Part shown: positions 40,424 to 49,435 of the stretch, one piece after another
Layout of the letters: each line of letters opens with the position of its first letter
Position numbering within the stretch: the stretch's first letter is position 1
NCBI GenBank assembly: GCA_026415675.1
Contig: JAOAGQ010000043.1
Coordinates: 1-64,000 of the forward strand
Reading direction: 5' to 3'
Source of the DNA: Syntrophorhabdaceae bacterium
GTDB taxonomy: Bacteria > Desulfobacterota > Syntrophorhabdia > Syntrophorhabdales > Syntrophorhabdaceae
Length of the DNA: 64,000 bases
Translations under genes and position numbers: made by a program
Notes under the pieces: model-generated
What the model saw: the letters and a program-made list of their open reading frames with translations, nothing else
The model's database searches: none
What the model was told of the DNA's origin: nothing

Positions 40424-41083
40424 TCATACTCCCTGAAATATTTCTTTCATCTCGATAAGACCCCTTATATCGGGGATAATGAAATCTGCCCCCACCTCTT
40501 CAAAACCCCGCCTCTCCGTCCTTCCTGTTAGCACCCCCACCGTCAGCATCCCCGCCGTTTTACCCCCTATGATATCTGTTGGGTGATCCCCGACCATGAT
40601 GGCCTCCTCCGGCAATACCATCACCTTTTCAAGGGCAACCTTGGGGTGTTTTGGATCCGGTTTCACATACCTCGTATCATCCCTTGTGACGGAGCAGTCG
40701 ATATACCTATCCATATCAGGAAAGACCAACCTCAATACGTCTCTACTCGTCCTCGTGATTATACATAACCTTATACCCCTTCTTTTGAGCCCTGACAGGA
40801 CTTCCCTTGCATAGAAAAAGAGGTCTTTCCCTCTCCCTGCCTCCATCTCAATAAAATTCAACCTATCAAAGGCTTCTTCTTTAAAGATGTGATTAAAAGG
40901 CTCCTCTAACCTCTCGGAGATAGAGTATATGGTCTCGATTATATATTCCCCTCCAAGTTCGACTATAACCTCAGAAGGAACATACCTCTCGGCGATCTTT
41001 AAAATCTCAGATTTTATACGGGTAAAGTTTAAGGTGAGAGGGGTCAGGGTTCCATCGAAATCAAAGACTACGGCCTTTATCAT
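40424..41083 (-). CDS. HAD-superfamily phosphatase
   Basis: A 219-residue HAD-IA hydrolase with motif I VVFDFDGTLTPL (nucleophile Asp), a helical cap (about 20-95), motif II CIITRTS, motif III Lys in YVKPDPKHPKVAL and motif IV MVGDHPTDIIGG. The fold resembles phosphoglycolate phosphatases. It follows serA by 28 nt in an operon with a class V aminotransferase, so phosphoserine phosphatase activity is an attractive inference, not shown by sequence. Confidence 0.85.
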   Translation of the reverse strand: MIKAVVFDFDGTLTPLTLNFTRIKSEILKIAERYVPSEVIVELGGEYIIETIYSISERLEEPFNHIFKEEAFDRLNFIEMEAGRGKDLFFYAREVLSGLKRRGIRLCIITRTSRDVLRLVFPDMDRYIDCSVTRDDTRYVKPDPKHPKVALEKVMVLPEEAIMVGDHPTDIIGGKTAGMLTVGVLTGRTERRGFEEVGADFIIPDIRGLIEMKEIFQGV

Positions 41084-41111
41084 ATCTTCAGATTACCCTG
41101 GCCCCTGGTCT

Positions 41112-42692
41112 TTATATCAAATCGATCCTCTTTGCCAGTATCACGTTAGGTAACGATTGTACCTCCCTGATAACCGCATCGTCGACCTCCTGGTCGAGGT
41201 CGAGTAAGGAGATGGCAAGCCCTCCCTGGCTCTCCCTGCCAAAATGCATACGGGCGATATTAAGGCCCCTCAAGAAGAACACGTTTCCAATACCTGCTAT
41301 AACTCCGGGCTTATCGTAATTGTACACGAGGAGCATATGCTCACTCATCCCTGCTTCGAGGTACACATTGTTCACCTTGACTATCCTCGGCTCCTTTTTC
41401 CCGAAGATGGTGCCCTGAACCGTATTCTGTCCCTGCTGGCCCCTCACGGTTATCACAAGGAGGGATAGATAGTCTTCATGGTCTCCTGAAGTGGTCTCTT
41501 TTATCTTTATGCCCCTTGCCTTCGCCATAATAGGGGCATTTACATAGTTTACGGCTTCGAGTTGTTTGCCCAGTATCCCCTTCAATGTCGCCTGGGTTAG
41601 GATCTTCGTGTCCGTGTTCGCCACATTCCCGATATACTGTATCTCCACCTCGTTTATTGGAAAATCTGTAATTGTTGAGACGAATGCCCCGAGATTTTCC
41701 GCAAGTTTTAGATAAGGACTGATCGTCCTTGCAACCTCCATCGATATGGGAGGGGTATTTACACTATTTTTTATGACCCCGTTTTTGAAAAAGTCTACAA
41801 TTTGGTTTGCTATGTCTATTGCGACCTTATCCTGCGCCTCTTTCGTTGAAGCCCCGAGGTGGGGGGTACATACCGTCTTATCAGAGAGGACAAGGGGGTT
41901 ATCGGGGGGTGGGGGTTCCTGATCAAAAACATCGAGGGCAGCACATGCGATATGTCCTTTTTCCAGTGCCTCAAGAAGGTCTTTTTCGTTTACAATGGGA
42001 CCTCTCGCCACATTGATGAGGATGGCACCCTTTTTCATCTTTCCTATCGTGTCTTTGTTTATCATGTTCCTTGTATCCTTCACAAGGGGGACATGGATGG
42101 CGATAAAGTCTGATTGGCTCAAAAGCGTATCAAAATCAACGAGCTTAATCCCCTTGCTTTCTGCAAAGTCTTTTGAAACATAGGGGTCATAGGCAATGAC
42201 TTTCATACCCAATGCCAGGGCCTTCTCCGCAACGATAGAGCCTATATTACCCACACCTATTACGCCCAGGGTCTTCTCATATAGCTCAATACCCATGAGC
42301 ATCTTCTTCTCCCATTTCCCTTGTTTCATCGTCCTGTCCGCAAGGGCTATCTTTCTTGCAGCGGCAAACATAAGGGCAATGGAATGCTCCGCCGCGGCAA
42401 GGGCGTTTCCCTGAGGGGTATTCATCACAACGATACCCTTCTCCGTTGCTGCCGCCACATCCACATTATCCACCCCTATACCTGCCCTTCCTATGACCTT
42501 AAGGTTATCCCCTTTTTCAATAACCTCTCTTGTTACTTTGGTTGCACTCCGTACGATGAGGGCATCGTATTCCCCTATGATCCTCTGGAGTTCCTCCCCT
42601 TTCAAACCTGTCTTTACATCTCCCTGCAGGCCGTTTGAAGTCAATATCTCCATCGCTTTGTCTGATAAGGCATCAGCAATAAGTATCTTCAT
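41112..42692 (-). CDS. serA: D-3-phosphoglycerate dehydrogenase
   Basis: First step of serine synthesis, oxidising 3-phosphoglycerate with NAD. The 526-residue long form has the substrate-binding N-domain, the Rossmann motif GVIGVGNIGSIVAEKA, active-site Arg in INVARGPIVNEKDL, Glu in ALDVFDQEPP, His in CTPHLGASTKEAQ, an intervening ASB domain (about 315-450) and a C-terminal ACT domain (VYLEAGMSEHMLLVYNYD then DLDQEVDDAVI). The ACT domain suggests serine feedback. AAGGAGC precedes the ATG. Confidence 0.96.
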   Translation of the reverse strand: MKILIADALSDKAMEILTSNGLQGDVKTGLKGEELQRIIGEYDALIVRSATKVTREVIEKGDNLKVIGRAGIGVDNVDVAAATEKGIVVMNTPQGNALAAAEHSIALMFAAARKIALADRTMKQGKWEKKMLMGIELYEKTLGVIGVGNIGSIVAEKALALGMKVIAYDPYVSKDFAESKGIKLVDFDTLLSQSDFIAIHVPLVKDTRNMINKDTIGKMKKGAILINVARGPIVNEKDLLEALEKGHIACAALDVFDQEPPPPDNPLVLSDKTVCTPHLGASTKEAQDKVAIDIANQIVDFFKNGVIKNSVNTPPISMEVARTISPYLKLAENLGAFVSTITDFPINEVEIQYIGNVANTDTKILTQATLKGILGKQLEAVNYVNAPIMAKARGIKIKETTSGDHEDYLSLLVITVRGQQGQNTVQGTIFGKKEPRIVKVNNVYLEAGMSEHMLLVYNYDKPGVIAGIGNVFFLRGLNIARMHFGRESQGGLAISLLDLDQEVDDAVIREVQSLPNVILAKRIDLI

Positions 42693-42718
42693 ATTTTGCT
42701 CCTTTTCTTATTCTTACC

Positions 42719-43858
42719 CTACATATCTTTCAATACATCCACAGCCTTTGCGACCCCTGCCCCCATTTCAAACTTATACCCCAGATCCCGGAGGGTAAAC
42801 TCAAGGGCAGAGATTGCCGTTATGACATCATATTTATCCGCATAGCCAAGGGTTGCGATCCTGAATATCTTGCCCTTTAGTTGATCCTGACCACCTGCTC
42901 CTGTTACACCGTATTTTTTCCATAGTGTTTTATAAATAGCCTGCCCATCTATTCCTTCGGGGGCGCATATGGCGGTTACCGCAGGGCTCGGATTTTTTGC
43001 AAATATCTTAAGCCCGAGGGCCTTTGCCCCTTCCCTTGTAGCCCTTGCAAGGCCATCTATCCTTCTGTAAACATTCTCAAGACCCTCTGCCTTGATCATC
43101 TTCAAGGATTCCCTAAGACCTATTATAAGAGAGATCGCAGGGGTAAAGTTTGTCTGATTTTTTTGAAGGTTTGTAAGCTCTTTCGCCCAATTAAAATAGA
43201 ATTTGGGGAGTTTTGACTTTTTGTTAAACTCCCACGCCTTGTCACTGACACCTGCAAAGGATAAACCGGGCGGTAACATGAGTGCCTTCTGAGAGCCCCC
43301 TACAAGGACATCTATGTGCCATTCATCCTGGGGGAGTTCAAAGACGCCGATACCTGTTATACCATCGACGACGAGTATGGTATCGGGATAGTTCTTCACG
43401 ATCCCTGCCACCTCTTTCACCGGAAACATCGCCCCTGTCGATGTCTCCGTTGCCTGCATGTAGACCGCCTTACAATCGGGGTTACCCTTTAATGCCTTCT
43501 CCACATCGGCAACGTCTAATTCTTCTCCCCACGGTAAGTCTATGTTTATAGTCTCAACACCGTACGCTTTACATATATTTGCCCATCTTTCTCCAAATTT
43601 TCCACTCCTTATACAGATCGCCTTATCCCCTGGAGAGAGGGTGTTTGTCACGGCACTCTCCATGGCCCCCGTGCCTGAAGATGCAAAGATCAGGACCTCG
43701 TTCTTTGAGCCGAAGAGATATTTGAGATTTTCCCTCACTTCCTCGAGGACCTCTTCAAAGAGAGGATTTCTGTGATGGATGATAGGCTCCGCCATCTTTA
43801 AAAGTACCTCAGGCGGTATTGCCGTTGGCCCAGGGGCAAGTAAATACCTCTTTTCCAT
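42719..43858 (-). CDS. Class V aminotransferase (alanine-glyoxylate / phosphoserine type)
   Basis: A 379-residue PLP fold-I aminotransferase of the AGT/serine-pyruvate family: N-terminus KRYLLAPGPTAIPPEVL, SSGTGAMESAVTNTLSPGD, VVDGITGIGVFELP and the Schiff-base Lys in LVGGSQKALMLPPG. It is paired with serA (26 nt gap), as is seen in several anaerobes that lack classical SerC. Here it probably makes phosphoserine from 3-phosphohydroxypyruvate, though glyoxylate or pyruvate amination is possible. ATG 43858 is chosen, with AAGGAGG 6 nt upstream, over TTG 43864. The 226-nt gap to fdhD holds no feature I can support. Confidence 0.88.
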   Translation of the reverse strand: MEKRYLLAPGPTAIPPEVLLKMAEPIIHHRNPLFEEVLEEVRENLKYLFGSKNEVLIFASSGTGAMESAVTNTLSPGDKAICIRSGKFGERWANICKAYGVETINIDLPWGEELDVADVEKALKGNPDCKAVYMQATETSTGAMFPVKEVAGIVKNYPDTILVVDGITGIGVFELPQDEWHIDVLVGGSQKALMLPPGLSFAGVSDKAWEFNKKSKLPKFYFNWAKELTNLQKNQTNFTPAISLIIGLRESLKMIKAEGLENVYRRIDGLARATREGAKALGLKIFAKNPSPAVTAICAPEGIDGQAIYKTLWKKYGVTGAGGQDQLKGKIFRIATLGYADKYDVITAISALEFTLRDLGYKFEMGAGVAKAVDVLKDM

Positions 43859-44084
43859 AATCAACCTCCTTTTATGTGCCTATATAGGACTTGATGGTGC
43901 TTTTAATAACCAAAGATGAAACCTGGTGATCGGATGGTAAATAGAAACGATGTTAATCTCATATAATGGATGGCTCTTCATGGTTCCATCTTTCAAGATA
44001 AATGGTTCGTTAACATCTTAAAATCAAGTGTAAATTTTTACCAAAATATGAACAAAAAGACAAGAGAAAACCCAAGGAAACAGG

Positions 44085-44900
44085 CTAAGATGGTATTATG
44101 ATCCTCTCGGGGCAAGTATACACATTACCCCGGTGATTCCTTAAAAAACCTACTATCGTAAGGTTTGACCTTCTTGCAAGTTCAATGGCAAGGGATGTTG
44201 GGGGAGAAACACCGCAGAGTATCTCAACACCAAACCTTGCGGCCTTCTGGGCCATCTCAAAGCTTATCCTTGAACTCAAAACTATTATCCCTGCCTCTAC
44301 TCTCTTTTTATTTAAAAGCACCTTACCGATCGCCTTATCGAGGGCATTGTGTCTTCCCACATCCTCTGAAAACGCCAGGAGAGACCCCGTAGGCGTAAAG
44401 ATCCCTGCTGCGTGGGTTCCCCCTGTCAGGGGAAAGACCTCCTGTTTCTCAAGTAAAGTCTTTTGAAAAGAGATGAGGTTACGGATATCGATTCTTATCC
44501 TCTCTTCTATCCTTTTTATATCCCGAGATACACCGTCTATGATATCGGAACCACAGATCGCACAACTCGAATATACAGGAAACCTCCTCTTCAAACTATC
44601 CTGCCTGTTCTTTCCAGATACCTCCCCCTTTAAATACATATTTACCCTGTTCTGGTTCATATCTCCGCAGTAGTTTATCCCCATTACATCATCTATCGAT
44701 TCTATGATACCTTCGCTAAAACATAAACCAAGGGCAAGGGGTATCTCTTCTCCGGGCATGCGCATGGTAAGAAAGAATTGTTCCCCATCTATAAAAATCT
44801 CGAGGGGTTCCTCCCTTATCACCACATCCTCTGTCTCTATCCGTTCCCCATTTAAAAATTTCAGGATGTTAATCTTCGCGACCCATGGGAACTCTTCCAT
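44085..44900 (-). CDS. fdhD: Formate dehydrogenase accessory sulfurtransferase FdhD
   Basis: Moves sulfur from IscS to the molybdenum/tungsten bis-MGD cofactor of formate dehydrogenase, needed for its activity. The 271-residue protein has the Cys motif SSCAICGSD, the loop PLTGGTHAAGIF, EDVGRHNALDKAIG and SSRISFEMAQKA. AAGGGGG precedes the ATG. No formate dehydrogenase genes lie in the window, but its presence implies one in the genome, in line with the one-carbon genes downstream. Confidence 0.95.
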   Translation of the reverse strand: MEEFPWVAKINILKFLNGERIETEDVVIREEPLEIFIDGEQFFLTMRMPGEEIPLALGLCFSEGIIESIDDVMGINYCGDMNQNRVNMYLKGEVSGKNRQDSLKRRFPVYSSCAICGSDIIDGVSRDIKRIEERIRIDIRNLISFQKTLLEKQEVFPLTGGTHAAGIFTPTGSLLAFSEDVGRHNALDKAIGKVLLNKKRVEAGIIVLSSRISFEMAQKAARFGVEILCGVSPPTSLAIELARRSNLTIVGFLRNHRGNVYTCPERIIIPS

Positions 44901-44998
44901 CTAAAACCCCCTTTATATGAAAGTCATTACCTTAATCTATTTTATATGATTTTGCCTTTTTTTAACACCAAACATCTCCTCCCCTGGGTGTTACCATT

Positions 44999-45027
44999 TT
45001 CCCATCTTTTTTACTTCTATATATAAA
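44999..45027 (+). promoter_or_regulatory. Probable promoter of amt-glnB
   Basis: TTCCCA (44999-45004), a 17-nt spacer and TATAAA (45022-45027). Transcription would begin near 45034, just before the first leader hairpin. No sigma54 GG-N10-GC pair was found here, which is unusual for a nitrogen-controlled amt gene. Confidence 0.5.
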
Positions 45028-45051
45028 AGCACAGGGATGTGTGGCTGACAT

Positions 45052-45083
45052 AGGCGTTCATAAAATATATGGACGCCTTTTTT
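45052..45083 (+). terminator. Leader hairpin 1 of amt
   Basis: Arms 45052-45060 and 45070-45078 (aggcgttca / tggacgcct, one G-U pair) with a 9-nt loop and six T. No plus-strand gene lies upstream within 44.9-45.05 kb, so it can only act on an amt leader transcript. Confidence 0.7.
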
Positions 45084-45099
45084 ATTAAATTCAAGACAA

Positions 45100-45144
45100 A
45101 GGCGTCATAATCAAGGGATAGAGATTATAGACGCCTATTTTTTT
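45100..45144 (+). terminator. Leader hairpin 2 of amt, next to the ribosome site
   Basis: Arms 45100-45112 and 45123-45136 form 13 bp with one bulged A, a 10-nt loop and seven T (45138-45144). The T-run abuts the GGAGGT of amt. Its outer arm aggcgtc is complementary to the right arm of hairpin 1, so the two hairpins can exchange partners. Confidence 0.75.
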
Positions 45145-45154
45145 GGAGGTGCGT

Positions 45155-46510
45155 ATGAAAAAGTCGGTATTGGTATTAATGTTATTATTGTCGCTTCTGT
45201 TTGTTGTATGTGCTTTTGCCTCGGAACCTGAAAAAAAGGGGGAAGAGGTGCTCGCCCAGAACCCCATCTCTCCCCAACCGAAGGTGGATACAGGGGATAC
45301 CGCTTGGCTCCTTGTGTCGTCTGCCCTTGTCTTACTTATGACACCAGGGCTTGCCTTTTTCTATGGAGGTATGGTGGGGAAAAAAAACGTCCTTGGTATA
45401 CTAATGCAATGTTTTACCATCATGTGTATAATCAGTATCCAGTGGATTCTCTTCGGTTATAGCCTCTCCTTTGCCCCTGGAAAGGGCTTCTTCGGGGCCC
45501 TGGACTGGATCGGGCTAAAAGGGGTGGGTCTTGAACCGTATAAGGATTATGCGGCAACCATACCCCATCAGTTGTTCACAGTATTCCAGTTGATGTTCGC
45601 CATCATAACCCCCGCATTGATCATAGGTGCCTTTGCGGAGAGGATGAAGTTTTCCGCATTTGTGGTCTTCATAATCCTCTGGTCGATCTTTGTATATGAT
45701 CCTGTCTGCCACTGGGTATGGGGGATAGGAGGCTGGCTTAAAGAGATGGGGGCCCTCGATTTTGCAGGGGGAACGGTGGTACACATAAATGCCGGGATTG
45801 CAGCCCTCGTATCCGCTATCGTGATAGGTAAGAGAAGAGGAGATGCCCATAAGGCCATCCTACCCCATAACCTTCCCTTTACGATACTCGGGACCGCTTT
45901 ACTCTGGTTTGGATGGTTCGGTTTTAATGCAGGGAGTGCCTTATCCGCAAACGGTCTTGCTGTTAATGCCTTTGTGGTAACCAATACCGCCGCAGCAGCA
46001 GCAGGCTTAATGTGGGCGGTTCTTGACTGGATATTCAATGAAAAACCGACCGTACTCGGTACTGCAACGGGATCTGTAGCAGGCCTTGTTGCGATAACCC
46101 CTGCCGCAGGTTACGTAAGTGCGCTGTCGGCCATAGTAATCGGTTTTTCAGTAAGTATATTCTGTTTTATCGCCGTAACCGTTATAAAGCCCCGTTTTGG
46201 GTACGATGATGCCCTGGATGTATTCGGGGTCCATTGTATCGGGGGTATATGGGGTGCTATTGCGACAGGGCTATTTGCGTCAAAGGGTATAAACCCTGAT
46301 GGGGCGAACGGGCTCTTCTTTGGAAATCCCAAGCAGTTGTATGTCCAAGTGGTTGCCGTTGCCGTAACTATAGTATACAGTTTTATAGTGAGTTTTATCA
46401 TCCTCAAGGTGGTAGATATCTTTATGAAGATAAGGGTAACAGATAAGGAAGAGACGATGGGTCTCGATCTCACCCAGCATCATGAAAATGCATATACAAT
46501 AATAGAATAG
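45155..46510 (+). CDS. amt: Ammonium transporter Amt
   Basis: Inner-membrane ammonium channel, 451 residues. A signal-peptide-like N-terminus (1-20) and a short periplasmic stretch precede eleven predicted membrane helices. The pore twin His residues are in [16 protein letters not shown] and [18 protein letters not shown]; the gate Phe and Trp region is in [14 protein letters not shown] cytoplasmic tail of about 30 residues could bind P-II. ATG 45155 follows GGAGGT by 4 nt; TTG 45143 would lie in the terminator T-run. Expressed together with the P-II gene 10 nt downstream. Confidence 0.96.
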   Translation: MKKSVLVLMLLLSLLFVVCAFASEPEKKGEEVLAQNPISPQPKVDTGDTAWLLVSSALVLLMTPGLAFFYGGMVGKKNVLGILMQCFTIMCIISIQWILFGYSLSFAPGKGFFGALDWIGLKGVGLEPYKDYAATIPHQLFTVFQLMFAIITPALIIGAFAERMKFSAFVVFIILWSIFVYDPVCHWVWGIGGWLKEMGALDFAGGTVVHINAGIAALVSAIVIGKRRGDAHKAILPHNLPFTILGTALLWFGWFGFNAGSALSANGLAVNAFVVTNTAAAAAGLMWAVLDWIFNEKPTVLGTATGSVAGLVAITPAAGYVSALSAIVIGFSVSIFCFIAVTVIKPRFGYDDALDVFGVHCIGGIWGAIATGLFASKGINPDGANGLFFGNPKQLYVQVVAVAVTIVYSFIVSFIILKVVDIFMKIRVTDKEETMGLDLTQHHENAYTIIE

Positions 46511-46520
46511 GAGGGCTCAA

Positions 46521-46862
46521 ATGAAGCTTATCATTGCCATCATAAAACCGGACAGGCTTGACGCAGTAAAGAAAGAGCTGTATAAGGCGGATGTAAACCT
46601 TATTACGGTGAATGAGGTCTTAGGTCACGGCAGACAGATGGGGATAACAGAGGTATACAGAGGGGCAAAGGAGATGGGGAATCTATTAAGGAAAATACGT
46701 CTCGAGATTGCCGTAAACGAAGACTTCGTGGAACCGACGATTAAGGCGATAATAAAAGGGGCACAAACAGGGGAGGTGGGGGACGGTAAGATATTTGTCC
46801 TCGACCTTCTCGATTGCATAAGGATCAGAACGGAAGAAAGGGGAAATATCGCAATCGGATAA
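46521..46862 (+). CDS. glnB: P-II nitrogen regulator, variant lacking Tyr51
   Basis: A 113-residue trimeric P-II signal protein that senses 2-oxoglutarate and ATP/ADP and usually gates the adjacent Amt. The N-terminus [16 protein letters not shown] and the motif [11 protein letters not shown] are standard. Aligned without gaps to E. coli GlnB, the T-loop reads [17 protein letters not shown]: Tyr46 is kept but the uridylylated Tyr51 is Glu. It should therefore escape GlnD modification. Being linked to amt it could also be named glnK. A terminator follows at once. Confidence 0.93.
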   Translation: MKLIIAIIKPDRLDAVKKELYKADVNLITVNEVLGHGRQMGITEVYRGAKEMGNLLRKIRLEIAVNEDFVEPTIKAIIKGAQTGEVGDGKIFVLDLLDCIRIRTEERGNIAIG

Positions 46863-46896
46863 AGAAGGTTACCAAAATGGCGCTTTTTTTACTTTT

Positions 46897-46927
46897 AAAA
46901 AAGAGACACAATGCCGTGTCTCTTTTA
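46897..46927 (+). terminator. Terminator after amt-glnB
   Basis: Perfect 11-bp stem aaaagagacac (46900-46910) with gtgtctctttt (46917-46927), 6-nt loop, T-run within the arm end. Separates amt-glnB from glnN. The following AT-rich stretch to 47081 presumably holds the glnN promoter, but no convincing boxes were identified. Confidence 0.88.
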
Positions 46928-47081
46928 CCCCATAAGTTTTATACTCATCTCAATGCGGGAGAACAGAGCCGTTCACACATAACCTCAACGTTAGGGGCGA
47001 TGGCAATCTTTTAAGGTTTGCTGTTATAAAATTAAAAAAAAGTTTAAAATATAACAATTACAAAAAAGAAAGGGAGATCAT

Positions 47082-49178
47082 ATGGAACTCACAGAGATTT
47101 TTGGATCAAACGTTTTTAACGACAAGGTTATGAGGGAACGCCTTCCGAAACAGGTCTACCAGATTATGAGAGAGACGATCGAAAAGGATAAACCGTTGAG
47201 ACCTGACATTGCCGATGTTGTTGCAAATGCCATGAAAGATTGGGCTATAGAAAAAGGGGCAACCCACTATACCCATTGGTTTCAACCTCTAACAGGTGTA
47301 ACAGCGGAAAAACATGACTCATTCATATCCCAGACATCAGAAGGGGGCATTCTTCTTGAGTTTTCAGGAAAGCAGTTGATCCAAGGGGAACCCGACGCAT
47401 CATCCTTCCCGAGCGGCGGTTTAAGAAGTACCTTTGAGGCAAGGGGGTATACGGTATGGGACTGCACCTCCCCGGCGTTCTTAAAGACCGATGAGGCAGG
47501 GAATGTAACCCTTACCATCCCCACCGCATTCTACTCATATAATGGGGAAGCCCTGGATAAGAAGACACCTCTTTTGAGGTCCATGAAAGCGGTATCCAAA
47601 CAGGCCTTAAGGGTCTTAAGGGCCCTCGGCAACACAACATCCCAGAGGGTCACATCCACGGTGGGTCCAGAACAGGAATATTTCCTGGTCGATAAGAATA
47701 TGTACCTGAAAAGAATAGATCTCATACTCACAGGAAGGACCCTATTCGGTAGTCCGGCCCCGAAAGGTCAGGAGCTTGAGGATCAGTATTTCGGTTCCAT
47801 AAAGGACAGGGTCTCAAAATATATGAACGAACTGAATAGAGAACTATGGAAGATGGGCATCACCGCGAAGACCCAGCATAACGAGGTCGCCCCTTCCCAG
47901 TATGAGATGGCCCCCATCTTCTCAACGACGAATATAGCGGCCGACCATAACCAGCTTGTCATGGAGACCATGCAGAAGGTTGCTTTGCGGAATGGTCTTG
48001 TATGCCTCCTCCATGAGAAACCTTATGCCGGCATAAATGGTTCTGGCAAACACTGCAACTGGTCCCTGTCAACGGATGATGGGATAAACCTCTTAGAACC
48101 CGGTCATACCCCTCATGATAATTTACAGTTTCTCCTGTTTATAAGTGCTCTTATAAAGGCGGTCGATACCCACGCGGACATTCTTAGGGCAACATGCGCC
48201 CATGCAGGAAACGACCACCGTCTGGGGGCAAACGAGGCCCCTCCGGCGATCATGTCCATATTTATGGGGGACGAGTTGACAGAAATTCTTGAGAAGCTCG
48301 CAAAAGGGGAGAGGGTCTCCAAAAAGGGCGTACAGTATATGAATGTGGGTGTCGATACCCTCCCTGCGATCCCCAAGGACAATACGGACAGGAACAGGAC
48401 ATCTCCCTTTGCCTTTACGGGTAATAAGTTCGAGTTCAGAACGGTCGGTTCTTCCCAGTCCATATCGGGACCAAACGTTACCCTGAACACGATTGTGGCA
48501 GAGGCCCTCGATGAGATCGCAACCCGCCTTGAAAAGGCAGAAGACATCAACCAGGAAGCGGCCTCCATCATAAAAGAGATATACCAAAAACATAGCAGGG
48601 TCATCTTCAACGGCAATAACTATTCTGAAGAATGGGTACAGGAGGCTGCCAGAAGAGGGTTACCAAACATAACAAATTCTGTAGATGCCCTAAAGGCCTT
48701 TGTTACGGATAAGTCTTTAAATCTCTTTGAAAAATACGGTGTCCTCTCCCATAAAGAGTTGCACTCCCGTTTTGAGATCTATATGGAGACATACTCAAAG
48801 GAGATAAATATAGAGGGGAATACCGCGGTCTATATGACAAAGAGACTGTTCCTCCCCGCTGTGATGGAATATGTGACATTTCTCTCCGATTCCATTTATA
48901 AGGCAAGGGCCATATCTATAGATTCCTATACACAGGAGGAACTGCTAAAGAAAATAAACGACCTTTTGACTTCTGCATATAAGAACTTAAAAAGACTCGA
49001 GATGGCCTTGGAGGAGGCACAGACCATATCCGATACGGTCAAAAAGGCTGAAAAATATAGAGACGATGTTTTAACCGCCATGCAGGCTTTAAGAAAAGAT
49101 ATTGACGCCCTTGAGACTTATATACCTGAGGATAAGTGGCCTGTCCCGACATATAAGGATCTCCTTTTCAAACTATAA
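47082..49178 (+). CDS. glnN: Glutamine synthetase type III
   Basis: ATP-dependent ammonia assimilation into glutamine. The 698-residue length and the motifs [48 protein letters not shown] and [16 protein letters not shown] mark the GSIII (GlnN) family, found in Bacteroides, cyanobacteria and some anaerobes, and distinct from GlnA. The C-terminal third includes a helical region (TYKDLLFKL end). It follows the amt-glnB pair and precedes amidotransferase and glutamate synthase genes, making a full GS-GOGAT set. Confidence 0.96.
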   Translation: MELTEIFGSNVFNDKVMRERLPKQVYQIMRETIEKDKPLRPDIADVVANAMKDWAIEKGATHYTHWFQPLTGVTAEKHDSFISQTSEGGILLEFSGKQLIQGEPDASSFPSGGLRSTFEARGYTVWDCTSPAFLKTDEAGNVTLTIPTAFYSYNGEALDKKTPLLRSMKAVSKQALRVLRALGNTTSQRVTSTVGPEQEYFLVDKNMYLKRIDLILTGRTLFGSPAPKGQELEDQYFGSIKDRVSKYMNELNRELWKMGITAKTQHNEVAPSQYEMAPIFSTTNIAADHNQLVMETMQKVALRNGLVCLLHEKPYAGINGSGKHCNWSLSTDDGINLLEPGHTPHDNLQFLLFISALIKAVDTHADILRATCAHAGNDHRLGANEAPPAIMSIFMGDELTEILEKLAKGERVSKKGVQYMNVGVDTLPAIPKDNTDRNRTSPFAFTGNKFEFRTVGSSQSISGPNVTLNTIVAEALDEIATRLEKAEDINQEAASIIKEIYQKHSRVIFNGNNYSEEWVQEAARRGLPNITNSVDALKAFVTDKSLNLFEKYGVLSHKELHSRFEIYMETYSKEINIEGNTAVYMTKRLFLPAVMEYVTFLSDSIYKARAISIDSYTQEELLKKINDLLTSAYKNLKRLEMALEEAQTISDTVKKAEKYRDDVLTAMQALRKDIDALETYIPEDKWPVPTYKDLLFKL

Positions 49179-49186
49179 TGCATCTC

Positions 49187-49214
49187 TTTGGGGTAGCCGT
49201 ACGGCTACCCCAAA
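49187..49214. terminator. 28-bp perfect palindrome after glnN
   Basis: tttggggtagccgt followed directly by its reverse complement (acggctaccccaaa), 9 nt after the glnN stop. The long stem suggests a terminator or mRNA-end stabiliser, though T-runs are short. The rest of the 257-nt gap to 49435 is AT-rich with a small hairpin (agcac 49273-49277 / gtgct 49284-49288) and no identifiable gene. Confidence 0.6.
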
Positions 49215-49435
49215 ATAGTGCCATCTCGAAAAGACTTCATTTTTGTTTTATTTTATGATATATTAACTATCAAGCACATCGAGGTGCTACTTCCTTCAAT
49301 GTATCCAAGAAGGCTCAGCATAGACTGAACACGGTCGTTCAAAAAAGGTCAACGTATATAGACTCAAGTTATATCCCGTATCTATTTGAGGTGATTTAAT
49401 ACTTTTTTATCTGGACCTAAACGAGAAGGGGTAAA

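Noticed and set aside
44964-44992. AACACC-N17-GGTGTT repeat between fdhD and amt as an NtrC-type site
   Set aside because: Arms of 6 bp with a long spacer do not match the NtrC consensus and may be chance.
44941-45154. Sigma54 promoter before amt
   Set aside because: No GG-N10-GC pair with TGGCAC/TTGC context was found; a sigma70-type pair fits better.
46814-47014. 66-codon plus-strand frame after the P-II gene
   Set aside because: It starts inside glnB, crosses the intrinsic terminator at 46897-46927 and has no recognisable composition or ribosome site.
47005-47035. Sigma54-like TGGCA...TTGC before glnN
   Set aside because: The distance between GG and GC is 16 nt, not 10.
49215-49435. Small RNA or tRNA in the gap before the amidotransferase gene
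   Set aside because: Only one 5-bp hairpin was visible and no cloverleaf or promoter-terminator pair could be drawn.
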